Below are positions 22,334 to 33,507 of a DNA stretch of 64,000 bases, piece by piece. A program made the translations under genes and the position numbers. The DNA lies in contig OW121741.1 of NCBI GenBank assembly GCA_933228675.1, positions 43,361,080 through 43,425,079 of the forward strand, given 5' to 3'. Source of the stretch: Stomorhina lunata. Lineage: Eukaryota; Arthropoda; Insecta; Diptera; Rhiniidae. The stretch's first letter is position 1. Every line of letters starts with the position of its first letter. The notes beneath the pieces were generated by a model, which was not told the origin of the DNA, made no database searches, and saw only the letters and a program-made list of their open reading frames with translations.

Positions 22334-23221
22334 CTCAGAGAAGACTGAAAATCCTGCTGAGTAAATTATTAGCAATGGCATCAACCAAAAGAATACTTGA
22401 GAAATAATTATTAGTATCCAATATAAGTTAAGATCGGCAAACGTAGATGTACCCAGTATGAACAAATTAGATACCGTTTCGAGGGTTACGATAACTGTAT
22501 AGATCATCATGGGTATACCATAAACACTGCTGACTTCTTTCGATGCTAACAGCACAATCTCGCTATAAATTACCAGAAGTCCATAAAGTTCATTCACATC
22601 ATTTGTACAAAATGTCATTTTCAGGTGGTCATCCAATGATAGTGATACAAATTTTAAACAATACGAAATAGTTTTTACAATTTTTAAGAAAATATATGAA
22701 ATAATTGAAATTAGAATACAGCGAAGGGCGTACATTAAAATGGGTAAAAGCAAAATTTTTTTTACTTCGACATTTGTAATTCTCATGAGAACTAAAATAT
22801 TGACAAAGTAAATGAAAGTGGTTAAGAAAAGTATTTTTACAAGCGGAAAAGTTTTGTTATTATATCTCGAGTATTTATTACTCCACTTCCGAATGGTTTC
22901 CAATAGTTTTAAATGCTCGTGCTGCTTGACAATCCACCAAATGTTCAACAAAAAATGTATTAAACTTGTAAAAGCCAAAGAAATGTTAACATAATAATTT
23001 CCCGTTTCATTGAAATTTTCAAAAAAATATTTCGATTGAAAACATAAGTTTAAGAAAAAACATGTTATCATTAAAAACTGTATTATCACATGATAAATAC
23101 AAAATTTTATATCATTTTTAATTGAGTAACTGTCTTTGGACTCTTCATATGTAAAGTTTAATAAACCGGCCATTTTTAGAATCTTGTAATAAATTTTAAA
23201 TTCTGGATCTTTAGGCGACAT
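22334..23221 (-). CDS. E4: Gr39a-like gustatory receptor alternative first exon
   Basis: A 296-codon exon, ATG at 23221 (MSPKDPEFKIYYKILKMAGL) to donor TCTGAG|GTAAGA at 22334/22333, phase 0. Sister of E3 (TGNYYVNISLAFTS, IWWIVKQHEH, EVSSVYGIPMM). The last codons read AGFSVFSE where E3 and E5 have AGFLVNNLREE, so nine bases of the conserved cytoplasmic NNLREE motif are lost, although frame and donor are kept. Six TM segments; TM7 is absent as in the others. Probably usable if the motif is not essential. Confidence 0.83.
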
Positions 23222-24247
23222 TATTCGATTATTTCTTAAACTTTTAGAATGTATAATTATTTGAGAAATGTACTTTTATTACTAATGTCAAAGCCTTGGC
23301 AGAATAAAATACTTTCGGTTGTATTGTAAAAATAAACACTTACATAAGTCGAAATAACATAATTGAAATTAATTAGAATAAGAAATGCTTCCGATTATTG
23401 GAGCGATAATTCTTAAACAGGATAATTGAATATTTGAATTGCTTATTATTAAAAATGTAGCAAAGCTATATATATAATTATAAAGTAGAGTGTCCCGAAA
23501 AAGTAAAAGTTATTTTTTTAAAGCATAAACCCAATTTTTTTGTCTGATCTTAAAAACTCTGTGTACAACATTAATGCTTCTAGGACCACGGGAACCCGTG
23601 CCACCATCAACCTAAATAGCCATGGACCAATTTGTATAGGAGAAAATGGGATTATATTTTGGTTTGGTGATAAAAATAAAATGGTGAAGTTTTGAAACTT
23701 CTACTATTTTTTCGTGTCTTTGACTACAGGTCTAAGAATGTGTAGCAAAAAAGTTTACCCACATAAGAATAATAATTACCAAGATCAGTCATGTCAGTCA
23801 GGAATCAAAACAGTGAAATCGATTTTTAAATACCTCAAGCCGTTAAATGTCTTAAGCGAAATATATTTGACATTTAACGATCATTTTTCGATAATCGAAA
23901 ATTTTTTACTTTTTAGGAAGAAATTTTTTTATTGAAAGTTACTTGTAATGTTTTATTGTATTGTATTTTTGTAAAGAATGGGGTTCTAGGATGATTTTAA
24001 ACTAAAATTTAAGTCAGTGCAACATTCCGTTTATGTACAGCATTGAACGAAATTTGTCTAATTATTAAGAAAATTGTGTTTTCACAATGGGTTAAAAACT
24101 AAAAAAATCGAAGAGAAAAATATTTTTTTTATTTTTGAAATGAAATAAATTAAAACCCATAACAGTTATTAAAGTAAACATGTTTTTTCTTCGTTTTTTC
24201 AAGCTCATTCCAAAGTCAACCATATTAGACAATAATTGAAAGAGCTA
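23222..24247 (-). promoter_or_regulatory. E4 upstream region, paralogous to the E3 upstream region
   Basis: Positions 23222-23720 repeat the E3 upstream sequence, including the CACGGGAACCCGTG hairpin word near 23590 and the GCCATGGACCAATTTGTATAGG neighbourhood. From about 23720 to the mariner at 24248 the sequence is unique and unassigned; the plus frame 23714-23935 has no family resemblance. Confidence 0.4.
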
Positions 24248-25542
24248 AAGGGTGTTTTTTTTAGAGGTATAGAACTTCGAATTGAAATAAAACACAAGAA
24301 AATCGTTTTAATGTCCATCAATTTGGCTTTATTGGAAGGATATTTTTATGCCATTAATGTTTAAATCTGATTTCGGGCATGTGGCCGCCGCGGCTGACTC
24401 GAATAAAGCCAATTCTACAGGTCCGATTTTCAACTACTTTTTCGAGCATATGGGGCCGTATGTTGGCAATAACGCCACGAATGTTGGCTTCCAAGTCCCC
24501 TAACGTTTCTGGTTTGTTGGCGTAGACGAGCGACTTCACATATCCCCAAAGAAAATAATCCAGTGGTGTCAAATCGCACGATCTTGGTGGCCAATTGACA
24601 GGTCCATTCCGCGAAATTATGCGCTCATCGAATGTTTCCTTCAATAAATCAATTGTGACGTGCGCTGTGTGGCATGTAGCGCCGTCTTGTTGGAACCACA
24701 ACTCATCCACATTCATGCCATCCAATTGGGGAACAAAATAGTCGGTTATCATGGCTCTATACCGGTCTCCATTTATGGTAACTGACTCTCCAGCATTATT
24801 TCGGAAGAAGTATGGCCCAATGACTCCACCAGCCCATAGAGCACACCAAACAGTCAGTTTTTGTGGATGTAATGGCGTCTCAAGGGTCTCATGTGGATTC
24901 TCTTCACTCCAAATGCGGCAATTTTGCTTGTTGACGTAGCCATTCAACCAAAAATGAGCCTCATCACTGAACAAAATTTTGCGATGAAAATCAGCATCGA
25001 GATCAATCTCATTTTCGGCCCATACACCAAAATCACGACGCATTGCATGGTCTCGCGGCTTTAATTCTTGCACAAGCTGGATCTTGTAAGGTCGCAAGCC
25101 AAGATCTTTGCGCAAAATCTTCCATAAAGTTGATGGACAAAGCTCCAATTGCTGTGCACTGTGGCGAATCGATTCATTCGGGTCCTCTTCAACACTTTGC
25201 TCTACAGCGGCAATTGTTTCTTCGGTGCGCACTGTTCGACGTCGCTGCGGATGCGTATTATCACATAGAGTAAACGTAGTGCGAAAACGATCCATGGTTA
25301 ACCGAATTAATTGCTCTGATGGACGATTATGTCGACTATAAAATGGACGGAGCTTGCGGTAAACTTCGCCATTATTTTCGAAATAAATTTGCACGATTTG
25401 TAAGCGTTGTTCTTTTGTCAACCTGTTCATGATGAAATGGCAAACCAAACTAAATATTAATCACTTGACAGCTGACAAAATGGCCGCCAGTTAAAAAAGT
25501 GATGCCAACTTAAAGTTCTATTTCTCAATAAAAAACACCCGA
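24248..25542 (-). mobile_element. Mariner copy 2, DD41D (rosa-type), complete
   Basis: A 1295-bp copy, exactly nine bases shorter than copy 1. Ends are AAGGGTGTTTTTTTTAGAGG at 24248 and AAAAACACCCGA at 25542, flanked by TA (24246-24247, 25543-25544). The left end mismatches the right end at its outermost bases in both copies. Confidence 0.9.
24354..25448 (-). CDS. Mariner DD41D transposase, intact frame, 3-residue deletion
   Basis: 364 codons, uninterrupted. Compared with copy 1 it lacks three residues (ENNGEVYRKL against ENNGSVREVYRKL) in the first HTH region and differs at about 13 other positions. The catalytic residues FSDEAHF, WFQQDGATCH and TPLDYFLW are kept with 41-residue spacing. 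At most differing sites this copy carries the likely ancestral residue (CHTAH, TPLD), so copy 1 looks more worn, but the deletion in the DNA-binding region could weaken this one. Confidence 0.9.
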   Translation of the reverse strand: MVCHFIMNRLTKEQRLQIVQIYFENNGEVYRKLRPFYSRHNRPSEQLIRLTMDRFRTTFTLCDNTHPQRRRTVRTEETIAAVEQSVEEDPNESIRHSAQQLELCPSTLWKILRKDLGLRPYKIQLVQELKPRDHAMRRDFGVWAENEIDLDADFHRKILFSDEAHFWLNGYVNKQNCRIWSEENPHETLETPLHPQKLTVWCALWAGGVIGPYFFRNNAGESVTINGDRYRAMITDYFVPQLDGMNVDELWFQQDGATCHTAHVTIDLLKETFDERIISRNGPVNWPPRSCDLTPLDYFLWGYVKSLVYANKPETLGDLEANIRGVIANIRPHMLEKVVENRTCRIGFIRVSRGGHMPEIRFKH

Positions 25543-25839
25543 TACAAGGTCCAAAAGCTTTTTTACATCTGATGTGGTTTACTTTGACACCCAATGATTC
25601 ACCCTGTGTAAACACTCGGTAGCCTTAAATTAAAATTTAGAAGGCTTGGGTCCTCCTTGACAATTTTCTCTTACATACTGATGCAATCAGACTTACAGTT
25701 TAGAAGTTACAGATTTATTTCCACTTTTTTTTAAACCACTGTGCGATGTATTTGCCCTTCAACCCAATATATCGAGTTATCCATTTCGCAGTTTCGCTTA
25801 AGCATCAAACAAAAAAAATAAAACTTATGTAAACATACT

Positions 25840-26920
25840 ACAAAAATGGTGATTCTGCAACAGCCACGATATTATCGCGCTTTAAGAGGAGATTATGGTT
25901 TACATAATCGTCCAACTGCGCAAGCAATTGGCAAAATTTTGAAGAAATTTTAAGAGAATAGAGCGGTAACAAATATTGTAAGGTCTGTGCATAATCGTTT
26001 AGTTCGTTCCGCTAAAAATATCGCTGCTGTAAGTAAATGTTGGCAAAGACCCGAATGTGTCGATTCCCGTCGTTCTCAGGTATTAGGACTGTCTTACGGC
26101 ACATTATTGAAGAATACGACTTGGATACGTCACCTAAAAGACGAAATAACCGATTTACAGTTTTCAAAAGTTTACAGAAGAGGGAAAAAACGTTATAAAA
26201 TTGGGATTATTTGGAATATTTAAACGAAAATTATGTATTTAGATTAAAATGAAACCAGAAATATATATCGGTTGAAAAAAAGTTTGTTTTTCTAAACACA
26301 GCTTATGTTATGTCACTTAGGTTATTTGGTATTGCAAAAAACTGAAACCAAATAACCTATCTGCAGTACTAATTAGTATAAACAAATCAAATTTCTTTAT
26401 ACATATAAATATTATATAAATTAAATAATAACACTTATAGTTTCTTTTACTGGTTTAGCCAAATGAAAGTTTAAATTTACACTATGCAACAAAATTATAC
26501 TTTTATCTTGATTTTTGGTTATTTAGTTTTATCTTTTTTAAGTGCGTAACGGTCTTCTAGGTACAAAAACTGTAATAATTTGGTCATTTGTAATATTAGT
26601 TGTTCAAAATTTTGCACAGATATACGCGTTTATATAGGGAAAAATAATCCATAAAAAACTATATTTTGAAATTTTTGCAGATAGTTTATTTGGTCTTTAA
26701 GATGACGATATTTGGTTTCAACAAGACGGTGCTACATGCCACACAACTCGAACGAATATGGCTTTATTGTAAGAGACATTTCCTGGCCGCGTAATTTCTC
26801 GTCATGGCGATATCAACTGGCCACTAAGATCATGCGATTTGACACCTTCCGACTTTTTTTGTGGGGCTACGTGAAAGACCATGCTAATGCAAATAAACCT
26901 TTAACTCTTGAGAAGTTGTA
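25840..26920 (+). pseudogene. Second mariner lineage, DD41D relic in two pieces
   Basis: Plus-strand 25846-26220 matches a mariner N-terminus (QQPRYYRALRGDYGLHNRPT, then a stop, VHNRLVRSAKNIAAVS, RRSQVLGLSYGTLL). 26695-26920 matches the C-terminal half (DDIWFQQDGATCHTTR, ISRHGDINWP, RSCDLTPSDFF, NANKPLTLEKL) with in-frame stops and a shift. The Asp-to-Asp spacing is again 41. The middle with the first catalytic Asp is replaced by about 470 bases of AT-rich DNA that includes a 12-base inverted repeat (AGGTTATTTGGT / ACCAAATAACCT, 26320-26360). Dead. Confidence 0.75.
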
Positions 26921-27044
26921 AACTAAAAATCCGTAAAAAGGTAAAATTATTAAAACTTTTTTAACTTTTCTGATGAGTGGTTATACGCTAAATATGTAAA
27001 CTAAAATCACTGTAAACTCATCAGAAAATACTAAAATACTAAAA

Positions 27045-27443
27045 TCACTGTAACAAATTTCGTTGAAATCGGTCCACATTTGACTATAGCTCCCATACAA
27101 GCTCTTCTGTCAAAACGCACTAAATTTGACAGAAATCACTAAAACTCTCGAAAATCTGAAGATAATGAGAATTTTTAAGTATATTTTTTGCATACATAAT
27201 TTCTGTAAAAACTGTAATCAATTTGCCAAATTTCGAGATAATCGGTCCACATTTGACCCTAGCTCTCATGAATATAAGTCCAAATGACGGAAACAGCTTA
27301 AATATATAAGTTTTGAGAAAATGTTTGTATGATGGCAAAATTTGGCAAATATTTGTCTTCATACAGGAAAAAAAAACATCTTTGACCTTAGTGGTGAAGG
27401 GTATTGTATGGTCGGGCTTGACCATAACACTTTCTTACTTGTT
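27045..27443 (-). mobile_element. RepA copy 6, partial
   Basis: The GGTCGGGCTTGACC half only, ending CACTTTCTTACTTGTT. It shares diagnostic variants with RepA copy 8 (AAACGCACTAAATTTGACAG; CTCGAAAATCTGAAG), which marks the two as one duplicated unit. Confidence 0.65.
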
Positions 27444-27556
27444 AAAAATGTAGCAAATGTTTTAGCCTTGGTATTGTAATAATTATAAACACTTACATAA
27501 GTCGAAAAAATATAAATAATTGAAATTGATAAGCTATGAAATGTTTCCGATTACAC
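27444..27556 (-). repeat. Orphan copy of the Gr exon upstream region
   Basis: Matches 33336-33480 and the E5 upstream region (GCCTTGGTATTGTAATAATT, ACACTTACATAAGTCG, AATTGATAAGCTATG). No exon follows it on the minus strand, so it is a promoter-side fragment without a gene. Confidence 0.6.
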
Positions 27557-27635
27557 AGGGCAACAGCAAAAATATGCTCGAGTAACCACTATATGCATTT
27601 GATGTATTTTCTGATGAGTGGTTATACGCTAAATA

Positions 27636-30134
27636 CAAATGTGATTTCAAAATTATTCTATCTTCACACTGTTCAACAGAAAAAGCGACAAAAATGCAAT
27701 GTTTTTAGTGATGTTTAATAGGCTATTCACTACGCATAAACTTCCAAAAATACATTCTATAGCTCTTAACAATAAGAATATATCTTCCTTCAAGTAGGAA
27801 AGACGAAAAATTATAAAATCTTTTAACTTTTTTAAAAGAAAGTGCATTTTGAAAAATGCACTTTTTCAAAAAATAAGTTATTACCAATAAAATGTAATAA
27901 ACGTCGTATATAGTACAATTTAAATACATAAAAGTATCCCAAATCATGAGGGAGTATGTGCAGGGTAAGGATTTGAACACTCATTTCACACATTTACTCA
28001 TGTGCAAAAATTCCTTTTTATAAAAATCTCGCACACAGTCATGGGTATTAACAAATTTTTCTTGTACATTCATCTCTTACTCGTGTTGACAAGAGTAAAC
28101 TTTTTCTACACAAGTCACGATCAACTAAAAAATGAAAACCACATTTTGTGTGCCACTCACAAAAAATATGTTTCACGACTAGCGCACGACTTGCCCGTGA
28201 GTGGCACATTAGAAGAAATATTAACTAAATTTCTGCTTTGTTAAAGAAAAGACAAAAACAAAAAATACAAGAACAAAATCAAATTATTGCAAAAAAATAA
28301 ATGGTTCGAGAGAACAGAGAAATAAAATCTCTCGGTTTAAGAAACACAGCGGGAAATATCGCAAGGCCTTTAAACAAAAGTGCATAGAAATACATATACA
28401 TAGGTATTTTTAATATTTTGATATTTTGTTTTTGATATTTTGAAAAAAATGATTCAATCTGTTTTTTATTTATCAAAAACCGCATTGATAAATAAAAAAT
28501 ATTACATTATTTATTTTTCTGCAATTTTTCACAGTACAAATCTCTAGGCCTCGTAACCGTAGATTTGTCCTGCTGAAAATGTAAAAGACTCAATTGTAAT
28601 TAACTAATAATGATAATTAACTAAATTAAAAATGAATGAATGACAAATGTGGATGCTCAAGCGCCTGCTTATGTTGAAGTTTAGTTTAGTCGTGAGCATG
28701 AGGAAATGATTTTTAAATTTTATTCACTCTTCACGCGCGAGAGTTGTATAAGTTAATCTTTAGTCATAATTGTGTGTAACAAAACAAAAAAACATTACTC
28801 ACAACTCTTGAGAAAGTGCTGAATTTAGACAAATGAGCTTCACACTCGTGAATATTTTCTTACCCTGGTATTGTGTAATCGGAATTACATAAATTTCTTA
28901 AATTATGTTATGCAATCCACTTTCCTACAAATTCACTACGAACAAAACGAACATTTTAAAATTCTATATAAAAATTTTCGAAGACAAAACGGCTGATCTA
29001 CCGTAAAATCGCGAATATTTTATTTTAGGAAATGAGGAGGAGTCTGTCAATCATATTGTAAAAGATCACTTTGTTAAAAACTCACTAATAAGAGAATTAA
29101 AGAGTTTTTTGCTTCTCCTGAAAAATCAGTATTTTGCAGATAAGCCATTTTAGATATAGGCCATTTTAGATGAAACCACAAAATGGATAATCCTGTATAA
29201 AAAAAGTTAGTAAGAAGTGAAATTTTCCTAATTTGAGATGTATCAAATAAATAACGAGTGGTATCCAACATACAATACAAAATCAATACGAAGTGTTTTT
29301 TTTATAAAAATAAGTCAAAAGACGTCTTTGAAAATTTTTTTTGGTATCAAATATATTATAAAAAAGTTTTACATAAAGGTATTGCACTATGATCTAAATT
29401 TATGACAATAATATAGTTTTGTAATAAGTTTAATTGACAATTTCCAGGAGATGATTTGTAAAAACGAAAAAGTGTTTGAAATAAAGAAAAGATAAAACTA
29501 AAAAATGTTGTGTGTTTCTGTTCAGATAGTAATCTTGGCTCTTTGTTGATATTTGTTAGACACAATAATTCGTATTTATTCTGTCTAACAAATAGGATAT
29601 AATCCGTGGGATAATCCTCCTGAAAAGATCTCCTAATCAACCATGGAAACGAGTCGAGGAAAGATTTCCCCACCAAATTTTTTTTTATTTTATCAAAAAA
29701 GTTTTTATTACAATATACAATTGTAATAAATTGCGATCTTAGTAAAACTTTTTAGAAAAATTATGAAATTCCCTTTCAAACTAGGAAAATTTAAGTTTTT
29801 TAAATACCGCCTCGTTTTTTTCTTATCATTCTTCTATTTTGCGATATAAATTTTTGAGCCACTGAGCCATATTGAGCGATTATTCTAAAGATTTTTGTAA
29901 CGCTAACGCCTTATCTGACTGTGAACTGATTGACTCTCACAGTAACCATATCGATTTTTGTTGCCTTTGTAAAGATTGAAAATAAAATTTTAAATAACTT
30001 CATATTTATGATAATAATTTGTGTATAGTAATTTTTAAACAGCCCAAAACAGTCCGAAGTTGTCAGAAATTACTTAAAAAACACAACAATTTGTATTGAA
30101 AATTTTGTTTGTTGTTTTATTAAAGTAAAAAAAA
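27636..30134. other. 2.5 kb of unassigned AT-rich intergenic DNA
   Basis: No recognised mobile element. It contains a perfect short hairpin, AAAGTGCATTTT / AAAATGCACTTT, at 27839-27864. Several short frames exist (27723-27980, 28002-28244, 29356-29676) but none shows a conserved motif; the 106-residue minus-strand frame at 29356-29676 is the longest and is not recognised. Confidence 0.3.
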
Positions 30135-30816
30135 ACAAGTTAGAAAGTGCTATAGTCGGTCAAGCCCGACAATACGATACCCTTCACCACTAAAGTCAAA
30201 GTCGTACTTTTTCATAAAACAAATATTTCCTAAATTTTGTCAAAATACGAACATTTTCTTAAGGATTATAAATTTAAGCTGTTTTCGTCATTTAGACTTA
30301 TATGGGGGCTAGGGTCAAATGTGAACCGATCATCTTGAAATTTAGAAAATTGATTACAGTTTTTATAAAAATGGTGTGTACAGAAAATAGAGTTAAAATT
30401 GTGATTTTTGTCTCATTTTGTGCGTTTTTAAAGAAGAGTTTGTACGGGAGCTATGGTCAAATGTGGACCGATCTTAAAGAAATTTGGCACAGTGATTGTA
30501 GTTGACATATGCAGTATCTGTTTTAAATTTCATGATATTGATATTTGTGGCCAATATATTAATTCCGGGAAATGTGACCTATGGGAGGTACCATAGCCAT
30601 TATCAAAAAAATGATCTGTGCCAAATTTCATCAAATTATCTTTAGAACTGTGACCTGTAGTTTGATTACAAGGTTTACATGGGGGTCCAGCCAGCCAGAC
30701 GGACGGACATCGCTAAATCGACTCAGATAGTGATACTAGGCCTATTGGTATACTAAAAGGTAGGTCTTAGACAAATATTTCTATGTGTTACAAACCTATG
30801 GTGGTGAAGGGTATAA
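30135..30816 (+). mobile_element. RepA copy 7, internally deleted
   Basis: ACAAGTTAGAAAGTGC start, GGTCAAGCCCGAC block, CCAGCCAGCCAGACGGACGG core near 30690 and GGTGGTGAAGGGTATAAAC end. Short internal deletions against copies 3 and 5; the left arm of the end hairpin is lost. Confidence 0.6.
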
Positions 30817-31003
30817 ACATACATAATATGTAACACCATAGCTTATAAGTCTAATGACAAAAAGGAACTGTTTTTTATATATACAATTATTATAGACCAG
30901 CATTTTAACCAGCTACTTCGTTGGCATTACAATTTGAATTGAAAAAGTTACAAAATCTACCCTTGTTTGCTCTATACTTAGTAAATTTCTAAAAAGTACC
31001 ATT

Positions 31004-31060
31004 TCTGTTATCTTTGACTCCCAGTGGTGCATAGGGCCTCAAAGGTACCCTACACGTTCC
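31004..31060 (-). repeat. 3'-end fragment of an RTE-like LINE
   Basis: TCTGTTATCTTTGACTCCCA and GTGGTGCATAGGGCCTC match the 3' end of the LINE at 609-660, in the same orientation, with weaker similarity onward (CCTTTTAAAGCGG against CCTTTTATATCGG). A second, very short remnant of the same or a related family. Confidence 0.55.
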
Positions 31061-31471
31061 TTTTAAAGCGGATCTAAAGCTTTTTAAATTGTGTTCCTTT
31101 TTCACTTTTTGGTTTAAAGAAATAAAGTTAGTTGTTTTTCTTTTTTTACCTCTTATTCGACCAAATTTCCATTTTTACACATGAGTTAAAAAAGTACCAA
31201 AATTTTGTTTCTAATGATTTTACCCCCTTTTTCCTATTTTCCATATAGTACCAAAGACATGTCTTCTTATTTTGCAGCTGATCCAAACGCAATTTAAATT
31301 TTGATTCTATCGCGTTTACTTCCGGATATACAGCGTAACTGGTTGTTCCCCTTTTCCTTCTGTCAAAATTTCAGCTCTCTAGCTTTAGCCGTCTGGGCTG
31401 GGCGATGATGAGTCAGTCAGTCACGTTAGAATGTATGTATGTAGTTAAAGTTAAAATATAAATGATCTTAC
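31061..31471. repeat. Decayed repeat fragment near E5 donor
   Basis: Contains AAAAAAGTACCAAAA and 'TTTTACCCCCTTTTT' words like those of RepC in reverse, then TTTCAGCTCTCTAGCTTTAG and GATGAGTCAGTCAGTCA, a pattern common at one end of fly interspersed elements. The family is not resolved. Confidence 0.35.
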
Positions 31472-32368
31472 CTCTTTTCTCAGATTATTGACCAAAAATC
31501 CAGCTGAGTAAATTGTTAGCAATGGCATCAACCAAAAAAACGCTTGAGAAATTATTATTACTATCCAATATAAGTCAAGATCAGTGAAGGTAGTTGTACC
31601 CAGTATGAACAAATTAGAAACCGTTTCAAGGCTTACGATAACTGCACAGATCATCATGGGTATACCGTAAATACCGCTGACGTCCTCTGATGCTAATAGC
31701 ACAATTTTGCTATAACTTCTAAGAAGCCCACAAAGTTCTTTGCAATCATTTGTGCAAAGTGAAATTTTAAGGTGGTCATCTATTGATAGTGATACAAATT
31801 TTAAACAATACGAAATAATTTTTACAATTTTTAAGAAAATATATGAAACAATTGAAATAAGAACACAGCGAAGGGCATGCATTATAAAGGGTAAACGCAA
31901 AAGTCCTTTTATTTCGGCATTTGTAATACTCATAAGAACTAAAATATTGACTAAGTAAATGAAAGTGATTAAGAAAAGTAATCGTATAAGAGGAAAAGTT
32001 TTCTTATTGTTTCTCGAGTACTTATTACTCCACTTCCGAATGGTTTCCAATAGCTTTAAATGCTCGTGCTGCTTGACAATCCACCAAATGTTCAAGAAAA
32101 AATGTATTAAACTTGTAAAAGCCAAAGAAATGTTAACATAATAATTTTCCGTTCCATCGAAATTTTGATCAAAATATTTCGATTGAAAAATGAAAATTAA
32201 TAAGAAACATGTTATCATCAAAAACTGCATTATCATATGATAAATATAAAATTTAATATTATTTTTAATTGAGTAACTGTCTTTGGACTCTTCATATGTA
32301 AAGTTTAATAAACCGGCCATTTTTAAGAGATTGTAATATATTTTAAATTCTGGATCTTTAGACGACAT
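31472..32368 (-). CDS. E5: Gr39a-like gustatory receptor alternative first exon, intact
   Basis: A 299-codon exon, ATG at 32368 (MSSKDPEFKIYYNLLKMAGL) to donor AGAAAAGAG|GTAAGA at 31472/31471, phase 0. Close to E3 and E4 (TENYYVNISLAFTS, with Glu replacing the otherwise conserved Gly of TGNYY; DVSGIYGIPMM). Six TM segments, ending AGFLVNNLRKE. No lesion. The Gly-to-Glu change in the loop before TM2 is the one conspicuous departure from the group. Confidence 0.85.
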
Positions 32369-32585
32369 TATTTGATTATTTTTTTTTTTAACTTTTTTTA
32401 TTTATAATTATTTGTGAAATGTACTTTTATTACTAATGCCAAAGAGTTGGTGTTGTAATAGTTTATAAACACTTACATAAGTCGAAAAAATATAAATAAT
32501 TGAAATTAATTAGCTATAAAATGTTTCCGATTATTGAAGCGATAATGTTTAAACAGGATAACTAAACATTTGAATTGTTTATTAT
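32369..32585 (-). promoter_or_regulatory. E5 upstream region
   Basis: Paralogous to the E3 and E4 upstream regions (TTACTAATGCCAAAG, ACTTACATAAGTCGAAAAAA, GATAATGTTTAAACAGGATA, TTTGAATTGTTTATTATT), cut at 32586 by RepA copy 8. Confidence 0.4.
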
Positions 32586-33332
32586 TATACCCTTCACCAC
32601 TTTAGGTGGAAAGGGTATTATAAGTTTGTGCTGATGTATGTAACGCATATACATATTTGTCTTAGACCCACATTTATTATACTAATAGGCTTAGAATCAC
32701 TTTCTGATTCGATTTAGCGATGTCAGTCCGTCCGTCTGGACGGCTGACTGGACCCCCATGTAAACCATGTAATCAAAGTACAGGTCGCAATTCTAATTTG
32801 ATGAAATTTGGCACAGATCATTTTTTTGATAGTGGGACCATGGCTATTTAAATTCGTTAAAATCGGTCCATTATTTATGGTACCTCCCATAGGTCCCACT
32901 TCCCGAAATTGATATTTTGGCCACAAATATCAATATTTTCTCATGAAATTTAAGACAAATACTGCTTATGTAAACTAAAATCACTGTACCAAAAATCGGT
33001 CCACATTTGACTATAGCTCCCATACAAGCTCTTCTGTCAAAACGCACTAAATTTGACAGAAATCACTAAAACTCTCGAAAATCTGAAGATAATGAGAATT
33101 TTTAGGTATATTTTTTGCATACATAATTTCTGTAAAAACTGTAATTAATTTGCCAAATTTCTAGATAATCGGTCCACATTTGGTCCTAGCTCTCATGAAT
33201 ATAAGTCCAAATGACGGAAACAGCTTAAATATATAAGTTTTGAGAAAATGTTTGTATGATGGCAAAATTTAGCAAATATTTGTCTTCATGGTGAAGGGTA
33301 TCGTATGGTCGGGCTTGACCGACTTACATGTT
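32586..33332 (-). mobile_element. RepA copy 8
   Basis: Reverse-orientation copy from TATACCCTTCACCACTTTAG to GGTCGGGCTTGACCGACTTA. The minus-strand frame 32723-32926 is repeat-derived. Its right half is duplicated at 27045-27443. Confidence 0.65.
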
Positions 33333-33507
33333 AAAAATGTAGAAAATGTTTTATTACTAATGCCAAAGCCTTGGTATTGTAATAATTATAAACACTTACA
33401 TAAGTCGAAAAAATATAAATAATTGAAATTGATAAGCTATAATATGTTTCCGATTAGTAGAGCGAAAATGTTTTAATAGGATAACTAAATATTTGAATTG
33501 TTGATTA
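33333..33507 (-). repeat. Second copy of the Gr upstream region
   Basis: Repeats 32420-32585 (ATTACTAATGCCAAAGCC, GTATTGTAATAATT, GTTTCCGATTAGTAGAGCG, ATAACTAAATATTTGAATTG). It ends at the TTA where a foldback element has inserted, and continues after it (34418 on) with ATTAAAAATGCAGCAAAG. Confidence 0.6.

Larger units (their letters stand above)
26966..27635. repeat. 29-bp direct repeats bracketing a duplicated segment
   Basis: TTTTCTGATGAGTGGTTATA... (29 bases, 26966-26994) recurs exactly at 27607-27635. The 612 bases between contain RepA copy 6 and a piece of Gr upstream sequence that match 32985-33480, so a segment of the E5 upstream region appears to have been inserted here with duplication of the target. 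An inverted partial copy of the direct repeat (CTCATCAGAAAAT) lies at 27017-27029. Confidence 0.65.

Noticed and set aside
22334..23221. Shared ancestry of the two mariner insertions through duplication of the E3/E4 block
   Set aside because: The sequences flanking 18460-19763 and 24248-25542 are unrelated, so the insertions are independent.
29356..29676. A 106-codon minus-strand frame as a small gene
   Set aside because: No recognisable motif, repeat or splice structure, and composition like its surroundings; kept only as unassigned DNA.
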